From positions 44,734,501 through 44,798,500 of the forward strand of contig NC_091257.1 in the NCBI RefSeq assembly GCF_042477335.2: DNA of 64,000 nt, in the 5' to 3' direction. Source of the stretch: Ovis canadensis. Its lineage: Eukaryota > Chordata > Mammalia > Artiodactyla > Bovidae. Below, one piece after another: positions 46,206 to 57,265 of the stretch (the first letter of the stretch is position 1; every line of letters begins with the position of its first letter). The notes below the pieces were generated by a model. It saw only the letters and a program-made list of their open reading frames with translations. It was not told where the DNA came from and ran no database searches. The translations under genes were made by a program, and so were the position numbers.

Positions 46206-46639
46206 CTGGTCTTTGTTTAGAAAGGAGAAATCACTGTCCATACAGCTGGTCTGTGGCAACTGTCCCTAAAGAAGACAGTCTTCTCTTCTCACCTTACTCA
46301 CCAGGCTGTCTTTAAAATTCACAATAAGTATGATTTCATTATGATCATAATTAGTATCTGAACTTCTTTCAAACAAAAGAGACTAATTAAAAAATGGTAT
46401 TAGTCCTGCCCTGTGATTTTTTTTTTTAGTGGGGTGGAGTAGAAATTTACATTGAAGGTTTAAAAATATGATCAAAGGACACTGAAGAATTTCCAGATTG
46501 AAATAAGAAAACAGTAGTCTTAAGAGGGAAAGTTTTCTCAAGTCAATGTAATAGGCACTTGACCTAACACAAGCAAAACAGGGTTTTAAAAAATAATTTC
46601 AGTGAAATTATTTGTACCTATATACTTTAAGATACTTAC

Positions 46640-46741
46640 TGCTATGTTGCCTTCTGGGAGTTTTGCTGGCTGATCTTTATAAGGCATCTTCTTAACTTCA
46701 AAGGACACCAGGGATGCAAGAGAATAGGGATCATTTTTCCT
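46640..46741 (-). CDS. ITGA8: ITGA8 exon: membrane-proximal ectodomain of the light chain
   Basis: 34 codons in phase 0, beginning RKNDPYSLASLVSFEVKKMP and ending AKLPEGNIA. This is the last part of the calf-2 beta-sandwich of the integrin alpha ectodomain, outside the cell just above the membrane. The acceptor is aaaatttttaatttcag and the donor is gca|gtaagt. It joins the upstream exon at Phe-Leu-Gln/Arg-Lys-Asn and the downstream one at Ile-Ala/Ile-Lys-Thr without changing frame. The sequence closely fits what I recall of mammalian ITGA8. The intron upstream of it carries a (CCAT)n array. Confidence 0.95.
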
Positions 46742-46888
46742 CTGAAATTAAAAATATTTGTTTAAAATATATTCCATGTAAAACCTTTAAGTTATATTGG
46801 CAGTCATCCAGTTGTTTTCAGTGTCTTCCATTTCCAAAGAAAAATATCCTCCTTCTTTCTTCCTTTTCTCTCTCTTACTTTTTTTGCT

Positions 46889-47134
46889 ATCCATCTATCC
46901 GTTCACGATCCATTCACTTATTTATCCATCCATCCATCTGTTCATCATCCATTCATCATTCATCCATCCATCCAGTTATCTATCCATTATCCACTATCTA
47001 TCCATCATTCATTCATCCATTCATAAATCATCCATCCATCCATCATCATCCGTCTATTATCCATCATCCATTCATCCATCACCCATCCATTATCTGTCTA
47101 GACATCCATCCAACCGTCCATCCAATCATTCATC
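46889..47134. repeat. (CCAT)n microsatellite, imperfect, about 245 bp
   Basis: Runs of catc/atcc units (atccatccatccatct, catccatccatccag, and so on) mixed with catt and tatc variants. On the ITGA8 sense strand this reads (ATGG)n. It begins 148 bp upstream of the 46640-46741 exon acceptor. The Ser/His/Pro/Ile-rich open frames across it are a by-product of the repeat. Confidence 0.93.
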
Positions 47135-47354
47135 TTATTTCTAAAGATAATCTATCTTATTACCAAAAGACTTGGCACAATTAAAATAAAACAGAAAATC
47201 AGACATCCTTAAAGGAGTAAGCACAAGTGCTCTTACTGAAAAACATAGTGGGGAGACATCGTGAGTACAAATTCTTGTTGTCTAATAGAACGAAATATTT
47301 TAGGAGAGAGACTGCTGCTAAGTTACAAAGAAATTAATCATATTCCCTCTTATA

Positions 47355-47822
47355 GACAACAAAGGTCCATCTAGTCAAAGCTATGGTTTTTCCAGTAGTC
47401 ATGTATGGATGTGAGAGTTGGATTATAAAGAAAGCTGAGCACCGAAGAACTGATGCTTTTGAACTGTGGTGCTGGAGAAGACTCTTGAGAGTCCCTTGGA
47501 CTGCAAGAAGATGGAACCGGTCCCTCCTAAAGGAGATCAGTCCTGAATATTCACTGGAAGTACTGATGCTGAAACTCCAGTACTTTAGCCACCTGATGTG
47601 AAGAACTGACTCATTGGAAAAGACCCTGATGCTGGGAAAGATTGGATGCAGGAGGAGAAGTGGACGACAGAGGATGAGATGAGATGGTTGGACGGCATCA
47701 CTAACTTGATGGACGTGAGTTTGAGCAAGCTCCAAGAGTTGGAGATGGACAGGGAAGCCTGGCATGCTGCAGTCCATGGGGTCACAAAGAGTCAGACATG
47801 ACTGAGCAACTGAACTGAACTG
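47355..47822 (+). mobile_element. BovB LINE 3' fragment with clear target duplication
   Basis: 'acaacaaaggtccatctagtcaaagctatgg' to 'gcaactgaactgaactg'. A perfect duplication cctcttata lies at 47346-47354 and 47823-47831. Confidence 0.95.
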
Positions 47823-47849
47823 CCTCTTATACAGAAGGCTCAGAGTAGG

Positions 47850-48030
47850 AGTAAGTTTGGTTAAGGAACTGTCCTATGCATTGTAGAATGTTTAGCAGCA
47901 TCCCTGGCAGCCACCCACTAGATGCCAGTAGCACGCCTCACACAGTTGTCACAATCAAAAATGTCTCAATTAACTGCCAAGGTCTTCTGGGGAGCAAAAT
48001 TCCCCTAGTTAAGAACCACTGACCTAGAGC
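47850..48030 (-). mobile_element. Ancient DNA transposon relic, antisense
   Basis: 'ctatgcattgtagaatgtttagcagcatccctggcagccacccactagatgccagtagcac...cagttgtcacaatcaaaaatgtctc...gttaagaaccactg'. Same family, inverted, as 57040-57265. Name not assigned. Confidence 0.6.
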
Positions 48031-48109
48031 TGTATGGTGTTTTTGACAGAACATTTCAGCAAGTTCTTTTGTTTAATCGGTTCTCATATTAACTGTTGAT
48101 TAAGGTCAA

Positions 48110-49539
48110 TGCCGAAGAATGCTCAAACTACCACACAATTGCACTCATCTCACACGCTAGCAAAGTAATGCTCAAAATTCTCCAAGCCAGGCTTCAACAG
48201 TACGTGAACCGTGAACTTCCAGATGTTCAAGCTGGATTTAGAAAAGGCAGAGGAACCAGAGATCAAATTGTCAACATCCATTGGCTCATCGAAAAAACAA
48301 GAGAGTTCCAGAAAAACATCTACTTCTGCTTTATTGACTATGCCAAAGCCTTTGACTGTGTGGATCACCATAAACTGTGGAAAATTCTGAAAGAGATGGG
48401 AATACCAGACCAGCTGACTTGCCTCCTGAGAAATCTGTATGAAGGTCAAGAAGCAACAGTTAGAACTGGACATGGAACAACAGACTGGTTTCAAATTGGG
48501 AAAGAAGTACATCAAGGCTGTATATTGTCACCCTGCTTATTTAACTTATATGCAGAGTGCATCATGAGAAATGCTGGACTGGATGAAGCACAAGCTGGAA
48601 TCAAGATGCTGGGAGAAATGTCAATAACCTCAGACATGCAGATGAGACCACTCTTATGGCAGAAAGCAAAGAAGAACTAAAGAGCCTCTTGATGAAAGTG
48701 AAAGAGGAGTGCAAAAAAGCTGGCTTAGAGCTCAACATTCAGAAAACTAAGATCATGGCATCTGGCCCCATCACTTCATGGCAAATAGATGGGGAAACAG
48801 TGAAAACAGTGAGAGACTTTATCTTGGGGGGCTCCAAAATCAGTGCAGATGGTGACTGCAGCCATGAAATTAAAAGATGCTTGCTTCTTGGAAGAAAGTG
48901 AAAGTGAAAGTGAAGTCCTGTCCAACTCTTTGCCACCCCATGGACTGTAGCCTTCCAGGCTCCTCTGTCCATGGGATTTTCCAGGCAATAGTATTGGAGT
49001 GGGTTGCCATTTCCTTCGAAGAAAAGCTATGGTCAAATAGACAGCATATTAAAAAGCAGAGACATTACTTTGCCAACAAAGGTCTGTCTAGTCAAAGCTA
49101 TGGTTTTTCTAGTAGTCGAGTATGGATATGAGAGTTGGACTGGAAAGAAAGCTGAGCACTAAAGAATTGATGCTTTTGAACTGTGGTGTTGGAGAAGACT
49201 CTCAAGAGTCCCTTGGACAGCAAGGAGATCAAACCAGTTCAACCTAAAGGAAATCAGTCCTGAATATTCATTGGAAGGCCTGATGCTGGAGCTGAATCTC
49301 CAGTACCTTGGCCACCTGATGTGAAGCACTGACTCATTCGAAAAGACCTGGATGCTGGGAAAGATTGAAGGTGGGAGGAGAAGGGGATGACAGAGGATGA
49401 GATGGTTGGATGGCATCACCAACTCAATGGACCTGAGTTTGAGCAAACTCCGAGAGTTGGTGATGGACAGGAAGGCCTGGCGGGCTGCAGTCCATGGGGT
49501 CGCAAAGAGTCAGACATGACTGAGCGGTTGAACTAACTG
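48110..49539 (+). mobile_element. BovB LINE, 1.4 kb, RT domain to 3' end, with nested SINE
   Basis: Largest BovB copy here. The frame at 48096-48680 covers the RT core: LPDVQAGFRKGRGTRDQ, then NIYFCFIDYAKAFDCVDHH with the first catalytic Asp, then KEVHQGCILSPCLFNLYAE. The YADD box position (about 48625-48640) reads His-Ala-Asp-Glu after a frameshift, so catalysis would be lost. The 3' end closes at 'gagcggttgaac'. Target duplication aaggtcaa at 48102-48109 and 49540-49547. A Bov-A SINE sits at 48898-49017. Confidence 0.95.
48898..49017 (-). mobile_element. Bov-A SINE nested in BovB
   Basis: 'gtgaaagtgaaagtgaagtcctgtccaactctttgcc' to 'ggagtgggttgccatttccttc', a single Bov-A unit. Flanked by gaagaaa at 48891-48897 and 49018-49024. 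The BovB text resumes directly after it. Confidence 0.92.
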
Positions 49540-49852
49540 AAGGTCAAAGGAGAGTATGTAAGAGTAAATCAAGGAAAACCACTCTGAGAACTTAAGCTTC
49601 TGTGATTTTCCTCCACTTAGCTTGAGACAGTGATGCGATCTAACCAGTGGTGGGATGCAGCTGGCTCACAGTGGCTCTTGTGAACACAACACTAAAACTT
49701 GAAGACCTTTGAGTACCCATTGTTAAAGAGAGCCATTATTGAGACAAATTATAGATACATGTAAATTTAAGTAAATTATATTTCTAAAAAGATAATAAAC
49801 ACTCAAACCTCAGTTCTGAGTAATAATTTTATTGCATTTTATGCTCTTGATG

Positions 49853-50060
49853 GTCTTCCCAGGTGGCTCTAGTGCAGGAGACACAAGAGATGCAGGCTCA
49901 ATCCCTGAGCCAGGAAGATCCCTGGAAAACGCCATGACAACCCACTCCAGTAGTTTTGCCTGGAGAATCCCATGGACAGAGGAGCCTGGAGGACTACAAT
50001 CCGTGGGGTTGCACAGAGTCGGACGCCACTGAACAACTTAGCACACATGCACACGCATGC
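49853..50060 (+). mobile_element. Bov-tA SINE with deleted head
   Basis: 'gtcttcccaggtggctctagtgcaggagac' lacks the middle of the tRNA-like region. The Bov-A part runs from 'gacaacccactccagtag' to 'gtcggacgccactgaacaac'. Confidence 0.9.
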
Positions 50061-50395
50061 CCTTGGTAGTATTTAGCTCTGCTGCATCTGTAGGGAAAGC
50101 ACTGTAGGATGCTGAGCTGCTCTGCGTCTCTGGCCAACTCTGTCCTCTGTGACATCGTGTTGCAGCTTGAAGTTGACCATAGTGGGGATAGTTACATCAC
50201 AGGAATCAGCAAGTGCTACATATCAAAGTTTTACTAATATTTTCACCATCTAGAATCCAATGTTGGGTTTCTTGAGGCCAATTCATTAGGTTGTATTGTA
50301 ATAAGTTACATATTTTTACAAGGTATTTTTGCCCCTGTGGTTGACTTTTTCCTCCCTTCAATAAACCCCATTTCTTCTATGTGATAACAACAAGC

Positions 50396-51003
50396 TCAGT
50401 TCAGTTCAGTTCATTTCAGTCACTCAGTTGTGTCCGACTCTTTGCGACCCCCATGAATCACAGCACACCAGGCCTCCCTGTCCATCACCAACTCCCAGAG
50501 TTCACTCAGACTCATGTCCATCGAGTCAGTGATGCCATCCAGCCATCTCATCCTCTGTCGTCCCCTTTTCCTCTTGCCTCCAGTCCCTCCCAGCATCAGA
50601 GTCTTTTCCAGTGAGTCAACTCTTCGCATGAGGTGCCCAAAGTTTTGGAGTTTCAGCTTCTGCATCAGTCCTTCCAAAGAAATCCCAGGGCTGATCTCCT
50701 TCAGAATGGACTGGTTGGATCTCCTTGCAGTCCAAGGGACTCTCAAGAGTCTTCTCCAACACCACAGTTCAAACGCATCAATTCTTCGGCACTCAGCCTT
50801 CTTCACACTCCAACTCTCACATCCATACATGACCACTGGAAAAACCATAGCCTTGACTAGACAGACCTTAGTCAGCAAAGTAATGTCTCTGCTTTTGAAT
50901 ATACTATCTAGGTTGGTCATAACTTTTCTTCCAAGGAGTAAGCGTCTTATAATTTCATGCCTGCAGTCAGCATCTGCAGTGATTTTGGGGCCCAAAAACA
51001 ACA
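50396..51003 (-). mobile_element. Young BovB LINE 3' fragment, long open frame
   Basis: On the minus strand a single frame of 194 codons (50420-51004) runs from [20 protein letters not shown] through [20 protein letters not shown] to the terminal KESDTTE. The tail cagttcagttcagttcatttcag is intact. Very few breaks, so it is one of the youngest copies here. It is 5'-truncated. Confidence 0.95.
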
Positions 51004-51699
51004 AGTTAGAACAAAACTTCTATGTATACTTAAAGTCACTATATCTTTGGCCTTTTTGTTTTCTTTTCCTATCCTGACATTCGAGGGTAAGGAACTTTGT
51101 TCATTTGGAAAAATTCTTTTTTGATTGTTATTTTTTCTGTGTTCTCTTGTCTCCTGGCATTTCCACTTTAACTGAAAGCTGGACTTTTGTTTGTGTGAGA
51201 AGTGTTTTTTAAAATTTAAAAATGCTCACTCATAAAATCTTGTGGATACTTGGTGTTTTAAATCTACTTTTGTTACTATCCTGGCTGGTAAACACAGAAG
51301 AGACATGACAAACGCCAGGAATGAGATTCTGTGCACAAGAGTTATAATCACACACTCCAGTGTGAATCCAGGCTCCCAAATCTTCAAAGAGTAAATTTTC
51401 TTTTGTCTCCAAATTAAATATTAAAAAACACTGATAGAAAATAATTCCCTTGCTCTTGAAGTAATATCTTTGGGAAACAAATCATGGGAGAACTTATCTC
51501 TGAATCAACTCTAGATGGAAAGTTTTTCTCCAACATGATTCTGCATTTATGAACATGGAAATTTCTTAATGAATAACAAATGTACTTATTAACAAAACAG
51601 AAATAGAGTCACACATGTAGAACAAACATAGTTGTCAGGAAGTAAAGGGGTATTGTTGCCATTGCTGTTTAGTTGCTAAGTTTTAACAACAAATGTAAA

Positions 51700-51932
51700 T
51701 GGGTGGGCAAGAGATAAATTGGAAGACTGGGAGTGACATACACACATTACTGTATATAAAATAGATAACTAATAAGGACAAGGAACACTACTCCATACTC
51801 TGTAATGACTGATATGGGGAAAGAATCTGAAAAAGAGTAAATATATGTGTTTGTATAACTGATTCACTTTGCTGTGTAGTAGAAACTAGCACATCATTAC
51901 ACATCGGCTACCCTCCAATAGAAATTTAAAGA
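51700..51932 (+). mobile_element. L1 3' UTR fragment
   Basis: 'gtatataaaatagataactaataaggacaag', 'tctgtaatgactgatatggg', 'aactgattcactttgctgtgtag', and 'ctaccctccaatagaaattt'. A 30-bp antisense Bov-A start (gttgccattgctgtttagttgctaag) precedes it at 51654-51680. Confidence 0.8.
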
Positions 51933-52423
51933 GAGGTGGGATTTGAAGTCTAGAATGTGGTGAAACATGTTTCTCTGTGGCGGTCTTCTCTCCTCCCTTT
52001 ACCTTCTTTGCTCTTGACCAGCCTGACTCCTCCTCACATTTCCACTCATCACCACCATTTCTGATGGCTCACAAGCCACTTTGCTTTGTGCTTTGCTGAA
52101 CCTCAGAAACATCTGGGGTCGGGCCTAGAGATTGTGATTCAGTATGTCTGGAATGAGACTATAGATGCCCTATATTGTTTGGAATTTCCACACTTTTGTT
52201 TAACTTTTATCTTTCTTGATTACTTTCTCTCCACCAAGATTATAGAAAACTCGAAGGCATAGAGCATGGAATATGAAGCTTACACCTTCCATAGCACCTA
52301 GAACAGCGTGCCCAGGAGGGTTTCATCAATCCTTCTTGACTGACAGTGTGAACGGATGGTGAACAAACACATCCAATAGTTGGGTTATTCAGTGGTTATC
52401 CCATATCCACCCATTTGACTATT

Positions 52424-53022
52424 GCTGTTGCTGTTCAGTCAGTAAGTCATGTCTGACTGTGCGATCCATGGACTGCAGCACACCAGGCTTCCCTGTCCTT
52501 CACTATCTTTTGGAGTTTGCTCAAACTTATGTCCTTTGAGTTGACAATGCTATTGAACTATCTCATCCTCTGTTGCCAGATTCTCCTCTTGCCTTCAATC
52601 TTTCCCAGCATCAGGGTCTTTTCCAATGAGTCAGCTCTTCACATCAGTGGCCAAAGTATTGGAGCGTCAGCATCAGTCCTTCCAATGAATATTCAGGGTG
52701 AATTTCCTTTAAGAATGATTGGTTTGATCTCCTTGCTGTCCAAGGGACTCTTGAGAGTCTTCTCCAGCATTACAATTCGAAAGCATTAATTCTTAGTGCT
52801 CAGCCTTTTTTATGGCCCAACTCTTATATCCATACACAACTACTGGAAAAACTACAGCTTTGACTATAAGGACCTTTGTTGGCAAAGTGATGTCTCTGCT
52901 TTTAATATGCTGTCTGGGTTTGTCATAACTTTTCTTTCAAGGAGCAAGCATCTTTTAATTTCCTGGCTGCAGTCACCATCCACAGTGATTCTGAAGCCCA
53001 AGAAAATAAAATCTGTCACCCA
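52424..53022 (-). mobile_element. BovB LINE 3' fragment, antisense
   Basis: Begins 'ttgctgttgctgttcagtcagtaagtcatg' and runs to 'gattctgaagcccaagaaaataaaatctgtcacc'. Several indels break the frame. Confidence 0.93.
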
Positions 53023-53769
53023 TTTGATAGCACCTTATAAAAAGTTTAATTCTTTCAATTATTGAGTTGGACCTCCGCTCCTATTGATGAGATTAGGAAA
53101 TTCAGGAAGTTGTAAGAGAAGGCTGTAACATAAGATGAAGGCTGTTGTTCATGACAAGGGGCTGTGGACATGCTTTCACCTCTGCTACCTAATTCACTGA
53201 TGCAAAAGGGCACCATCTGGGACCTGAACAGACTTAGTGGTAGGCAACAGCCTGTAAACAATGCAATTCATTGTTCTTTATTTTAAATATTCTCCAAATG
53301 CAGCATTTCTTCCAGTTTCAGTAGAAAAAAATTTTTCTCATTTTTCCAAGATGCTCTGGAGCCCTTGGGAAATGTGAAACATGAGTTGTTATGCTGTGAT
53401 TGGCGGGATTGGCACCAAAGGTACAGAAGTCCTCTGTCTGCAAGTCAAAAACCTGGCACAGGTAAGTATTTAATTTATGAAAAACATGAGCAGAGTCCTT
53501 TTATTGATTTCATGTTCAAAGTTGAATGCTTTCAGCCATGATCTTTACATAACAATGATGTTATTCTTACATTAAAAACTTGTCTCTTCTTTTTTTGTGG
53601 CAATCTACTCCTGTAAGAGCTATCATTGCCATATTGTAGCCAAGTTTGGATTGAAAAAGCAGCTGGTTAATACCCACTGATGATATGTTGAACTTTTAAC
53701 TGGCCCCAGGTAGCTACTAAACCTTAGGGAATGCCCTATCCTTCTGTCATTGCCATGACATTAATGTTT

Positions 53770-53969
53770 TACATTTATTTTTATCTATATATTTATTTGG
53801 CTGCACTGGGTCTTAGCTGTGGCATGTGGGATCTTTTTTTTTTTTTTGCTTAGGCATGAGAACTCTTAGCTGCATCATGTGTGATCTAATTCCTTGACCG
53901 GGGATCGAATCCAGGCCTCCTGCGTTAGGAGTGAGGAGTCTTAGCCACTGGGCCATCAGGGAATTCCCT
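53770..53969 (-). mobile_element. CHR/ART2-like SINE, antisense
   Basis: 'tatttatttggctgcactgggtcttagctgtggcatgtgggatc', a T tract, then 'gaccggggatcgaatccaggcctcctgcg...cactgggccatcagggaattccc'. Confidence 0.92.
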
Positions 53970-54404
53970 GCCACATCATTTAAATTGTGGTTTGCAGCCC
54001 ACCAGCTGCCTCAGTTATGTACTAGTGCACAATGATTGGCTTATGGCCATGGTACTAGTAAAAAAATACAGAGTTGGGAACAAAGAGAATGGGGAGTGAG
54101 GCTTTTGAGTTGAGTTGAATGGAGAGTGAGGGTGGCCAGGACCATCAAGAATTTCCCCCACTCCCACCTTCCCTGCTGCTTAATTCCTCCTCAAGAATTA
54201 TCTTTAACCACACATTCATTTTATAAAGGCTTTGTTTAAATACTCAACATCTCCCAGAAACAAAGCCATGTGGGACAACAAAACCTAAATAATTACTGAT
54301 CAAACTTTAAGCTCTTAAAGAGGTCGCTCTTTCAAGTAACAATCACAGCACAGGGCATCATTTAGAATTGAAGAAAAAAATTTTTCTGACCAGTATGCAT
54401 GTTT

Positions 54405-54613
54405 ATTCTTGGGCTTCCCTGGTGGCTCAGATGGTAAAGAATCTGTAATGCGGGAGACCTGGGTTCAATCCCTGGGTTCAGAAGATCCCCGGAAGAAGGG
54501 AATGGCAACCCACTCCAGTATTTTTGCCTGAAGAATCCCCATGGACAGAGGAGCCTGGTGGGCTACAGTCCATGGGGTCACAAAGAGCTGGACATGACTG
54601 AGTGACTAAGCAC
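54405..54613 (+). mobile_element. Bov-tA SINE with perfect target duplication
   Basis: 'gggcttccctggtggctcagatggtaaagaatctg' to 'gacatgactgagtgactaagcac'. Duplication atgcatgttt at 54395-54404 and 54614-54623. The next BovB begins at 54624, immediately after the second copy. Confidence 0.95.
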
Positions 54614-54623
54614 ATGCATGTTT

Positions 54624-54966
54624 CAGTTCAGTTCAGTCGCTCAGTCGTGTCTGACTCTTTGCGACCCCATGAATCGCAGCACGCCAGGCCTCCCTGTCCA
54701 TCACCAACTCCCGGAGTTCACTCAGACTCACGTCCATCGAGTCAGTGATGCCATCCAGCCATCTCATCCTCTGTCGTCCTCTTCTCCTCCTGCCCCCAAT
54801 CCTTCCCAGCATCAGAGTCTTTTCCAATGAGTCAACTCTTCGCATGAGGTGGCCATAGTACTGGAGTTTCAGCTTCAACATCATTCCCTCCAAAGAAATC
54901 CCAGGGCTGATCTCCTTCAGAATGGACTGGTTGGATCTCCTTGCAGTCCAAGGGACTCTCAGGAGT
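54624..54966 (-). mobile_element. Young BovB LINE 3' fragment, antisense
   Basis: A minus-strand frame (54633-54980) ends in [10 protein letters not shown]. It reads [19 protein letters not shown] and [16 protein letters not shown] without a break. The inverted tail cagttcagttcagtcg abuts the SINE target duplication. Confidence 0.95.
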
Positions 54967-55030
54967 CTTGGGCAAACCAAAAATAATGCAGCAAATCATA
55001 TCAGCTAAGAATTGTCAACTTTCTCCCTGG

Positions 55031-55236
55031 GGTTAAGTGAAGTGAAGTTGCTCAGTCATGTCCGACTCTTTGCGATCCCATGGACACCAGGCTCCTCCGT
55101 CCATGGGATTTTCTAGGCAAGAGTACTGGTGTGGGTTGCTTTTTCCTTCTCCAGGGAACTTCCTGACCCAGGGATCGAACCCAGGTCTCTTGAATTGTAG
55201 TCAGATGCTTTACCGTCTGAACCACCAGGGAACTGT
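55031..55236 (-). mobile_element. Bov-tA SINE, antisense
   Basis: 'gtgaagtgaagttgctcagtcatgtccgactctttgcg', 'gggatcgaacccaggtctc', and 'accgtctgaaccaccagggaac'. Confidence 0.93.
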
Positions 55237-55249
55237 GGCACTAAATAGC

Positions 55250-55466
55250 ATGGTGGTGGTGGTGGTTGAATCACTAAGTTGTGTCTGACTCTTGCGACCT
55301 CATGGACTGTAGCCCACCAGGTTCCTCTGTCCATGGGATTCTCCAGGCAAGAATACTGGAGTGGGTTGCCATGCCCTTTTCCAGGGGATCTTCCCAACCC
55401 AGGAATCGAACCCGGGTCTCCTGCATTGCAGGCAATTTCTTAACTGACTGAGCTATGAGGAAAGCC
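55250..55466 (-). mobile_element. Bov-tA SINE, antisense, with (GGT)n tail
   Basis: 'atggtggtggtggtggttgaatcactaagttgtgtctgac' to 'actgagctatgaggaaagcc'. It lies 14 bp from the previous SINE and in the same orientation, probably an independent insertion. Confidence 0.93.
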
Positions 55467-55924
55467 GTATGAGGGAACCCCTGGGTTAGGAGGGCAGAAA
55501 ATGTTTGCCTTCTCCTGGGTGGTGGGATAAGACTGTTAGACTTCCACGACTTAGTATGTTCTTTGACCAGCAGGTAGGGGGCAGTTTGCAGTAATGCTCT
55601 CCTCTTGGCCATCAGCCTCTGAGACTGGAATAAGCAAAAGCTGTGGAAGTACAGAGGTCTGGGCTCCAGCTGTGAGTAGACATGAAGTGACTTGTGTCAG
55701 GCTCTCCAGGATCTTTGGAAGTGTTAACTTTGATCTGGCAAAACCTCAGAATGTCCCTGAAGGTTGTTCTGGTCTGACTCTACTTGGGCTAAATAGTTAT
55801 TGTTTAGAAAATCCCTCAGTTGCTATTGATTTCTTCCACATCCACTGGGTCTTCAACAGGTAGATAAAGATGCAATTTTCTTTGCTTTTTTAACTTCTAT
55901 ATATGGTGGAAGTACTCTGTATAC

Positions 55925-56219
55925 AAATTTTTTATCATTTATTTTTGGCTGCGCTGGTTCTTCGTTGCTGTCTGTGGGCTTTCTCCAGTTGTGGTGAGCA
56001 AGGGCTCCTCTTTCTCTGCGGTATTAGGCTTCTTGTTGCAGTGGCTTCAGTGGCTTCCCTTGTTGTACAGCACAGACCCTAGGGCATTTGGGGTTCAGTA
56101 GTTGTGGTGCATAGGCTTAGTGGCCCTACAGCATGTGGGATCTTCCAGGACCAGGGATCAAACCCATGTCCACTGTGTGGGCAGGTGCATTCATAACCAC
56201 TGAACCATCAGGGAAGTCC
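55925..56219 (-). mobile_element. CHR/ART2-like SINE, long, antisense
   Basis: 'tttatttttggctgcgctggttcttcgttgctgtctgtggg' through 'gggatcttccaggaccagggatcaaacccatgtcc' to 'accactgaaccatcagggaagtcc'. Confidence 0.93.
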
Positions 56220-56224
56220 TTAAA

Positions 56225-56600
56225 TTTCTTTCAAAGATTTATTTTTTTGAAGTATAGTTGACTTACAATTTTGTGTTAATTTCTGCTGTATAGCAAAGTG
56301 ATTCAGTTATATTACATATGTTCTTTTTTCATACTCTTTTCCTTTATGGTTTGTCACAGGATATTGAATATAGTTCCCTGTGCTACACACTAGGACCTTG
56401 ATGTTTATCCATCCTATATATACTAGTTTGCATCTGCTAACCCCAAACTCCCAGTCTATCCCTCCCCCACCTCCTACTCCCCGCTGGCAACCACCAGGAT
56501 GTTCTCTGTGTCTGTGAGTCTGTTTCTGTTTCGTACATAAGTTCATTTGTGTCATATTTCAGATTCCACATGTAAGGGACATATGGTATTTGTCTTCCTT
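56225..56600 (-). mobile_element. L1 3' end, antisense
   Basis: 'tttttttgaagtatagttgacttacaattttgtgttaatttctgctgtatagcaaagtgattcag', 'ggtttgtcacaggatattgaatatagttccctgtgctac', then 'gtacataagttcatttgtgtcatatttcagattccacatgtaag'. Confidence 0.9.
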
Positions 56601-56884
56601 AGAGAGGCAATTTTCACTCCATAGGTCTTCTACTGGAATAGTGTGTCATGCCCAGAACTGATGCATGTCATCTAGGATAGTCATTCCCCTCTTGACCACA
56701 GGGTCAGAATGATTTTAGTCCTGCTTTATTAAAGAGTTATGCTTCTTCATTTCAGTAGGATGTGATGCTCAAAGTAATCCTAGGGATAGACGGTTATCAT
56801 TCACATTGTGTGGGCTTGGGAATTCAGTAACACCCATGTTTCCCAACTCTTAGATAAAAAGTAACAGCCAAAAAGGCAGAATGG

Positions 56885-57000
56885 CAATGAGCAAATTGTT
56901 CGCATCCCAGTGGTACCTGAAGCAGTGCTTGGCACATATTTGGCAGTCAGCACTTCATAAATATTTGTTGAGTAAATGAATAAATAATGGTTTAACAACA
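56885..57000 (+). mobile_element. MIR/L2-class 3' fragment
   Basis: 'gcagtgcttggcacatatttggcagtcagcacttcataaatatttgttgagtaaatgaataaataatgg' is the typical end of these old elements. Confidence 0.6.
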
Positions 57001-57039
57001 ACAGCAGAAAGACACAGTACACTGGTCTTTTCTTTAGGT

Positions 57040-57265
57040 CACTTGTTCAAAGCTGGAGATGATTCTGCCCCCAGGGGACACTGGCAATGTCTGGAGACAT
57101 TTTTTGTTGTCACAACTGGGCTGAAGGTTTTTACTGGAATGTAGAGGGCAGGGGCCTGGGATGCTGATAAACATCCTGCATTGCCCAGGACTACACCTCA
57201 CAACAAAGAATTATCTGAATCAGAATATTAATAGTGCTGAGTTTGAGTTTGAATAATCCTGCCTT
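57040..57265 (+). mobile_element. Ancient DNA transposon relic
   Basis: 'ctggcaatgtctggagacattttttgttgtcacaactgggctgaagg...gggatgctgataaacatcctgcattgcccaggac...caacaaagaattatctgaatcagaatattaatagtgc'. It pairs with the inverted copy at 47850-48030. Confidence 0.6.

Larger units (their letters stand above)
34949..46639 (-). other. ITGA8: ITGA8 intron (11.7 kb)
   Basis: Contains BovB (35008-35262, 43004-43360), Bov-tA and CHR SINEs, a 1.9-kb L1 (38093-40040), MIR, an old DNA-transposon relic (about 41610-42065) and a MER5-type relic (45285-45460). The unique-looking stretches 35320-35700, 36540-37400, 37580-38080, 40050-40690, 40850-41600, 42070-43000, 43365-44910 and 46220-46630 show no gene or exon I can support. 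Confidence 0.85.

Noticed and set aside
46889..47134. Possible CRISPR-like repeat array
   Set aside because: It is a 4-bp microsatellite in a mammalian intron with no spacer structure.
46714..47184. 156-codon plus-strand frame rich in Ser, His, Pro and Ile
   Set aside because: Produced by the (CCAT)n microsatellite. A shifted frame (46797-47144) gives the same low-complexity pattern.
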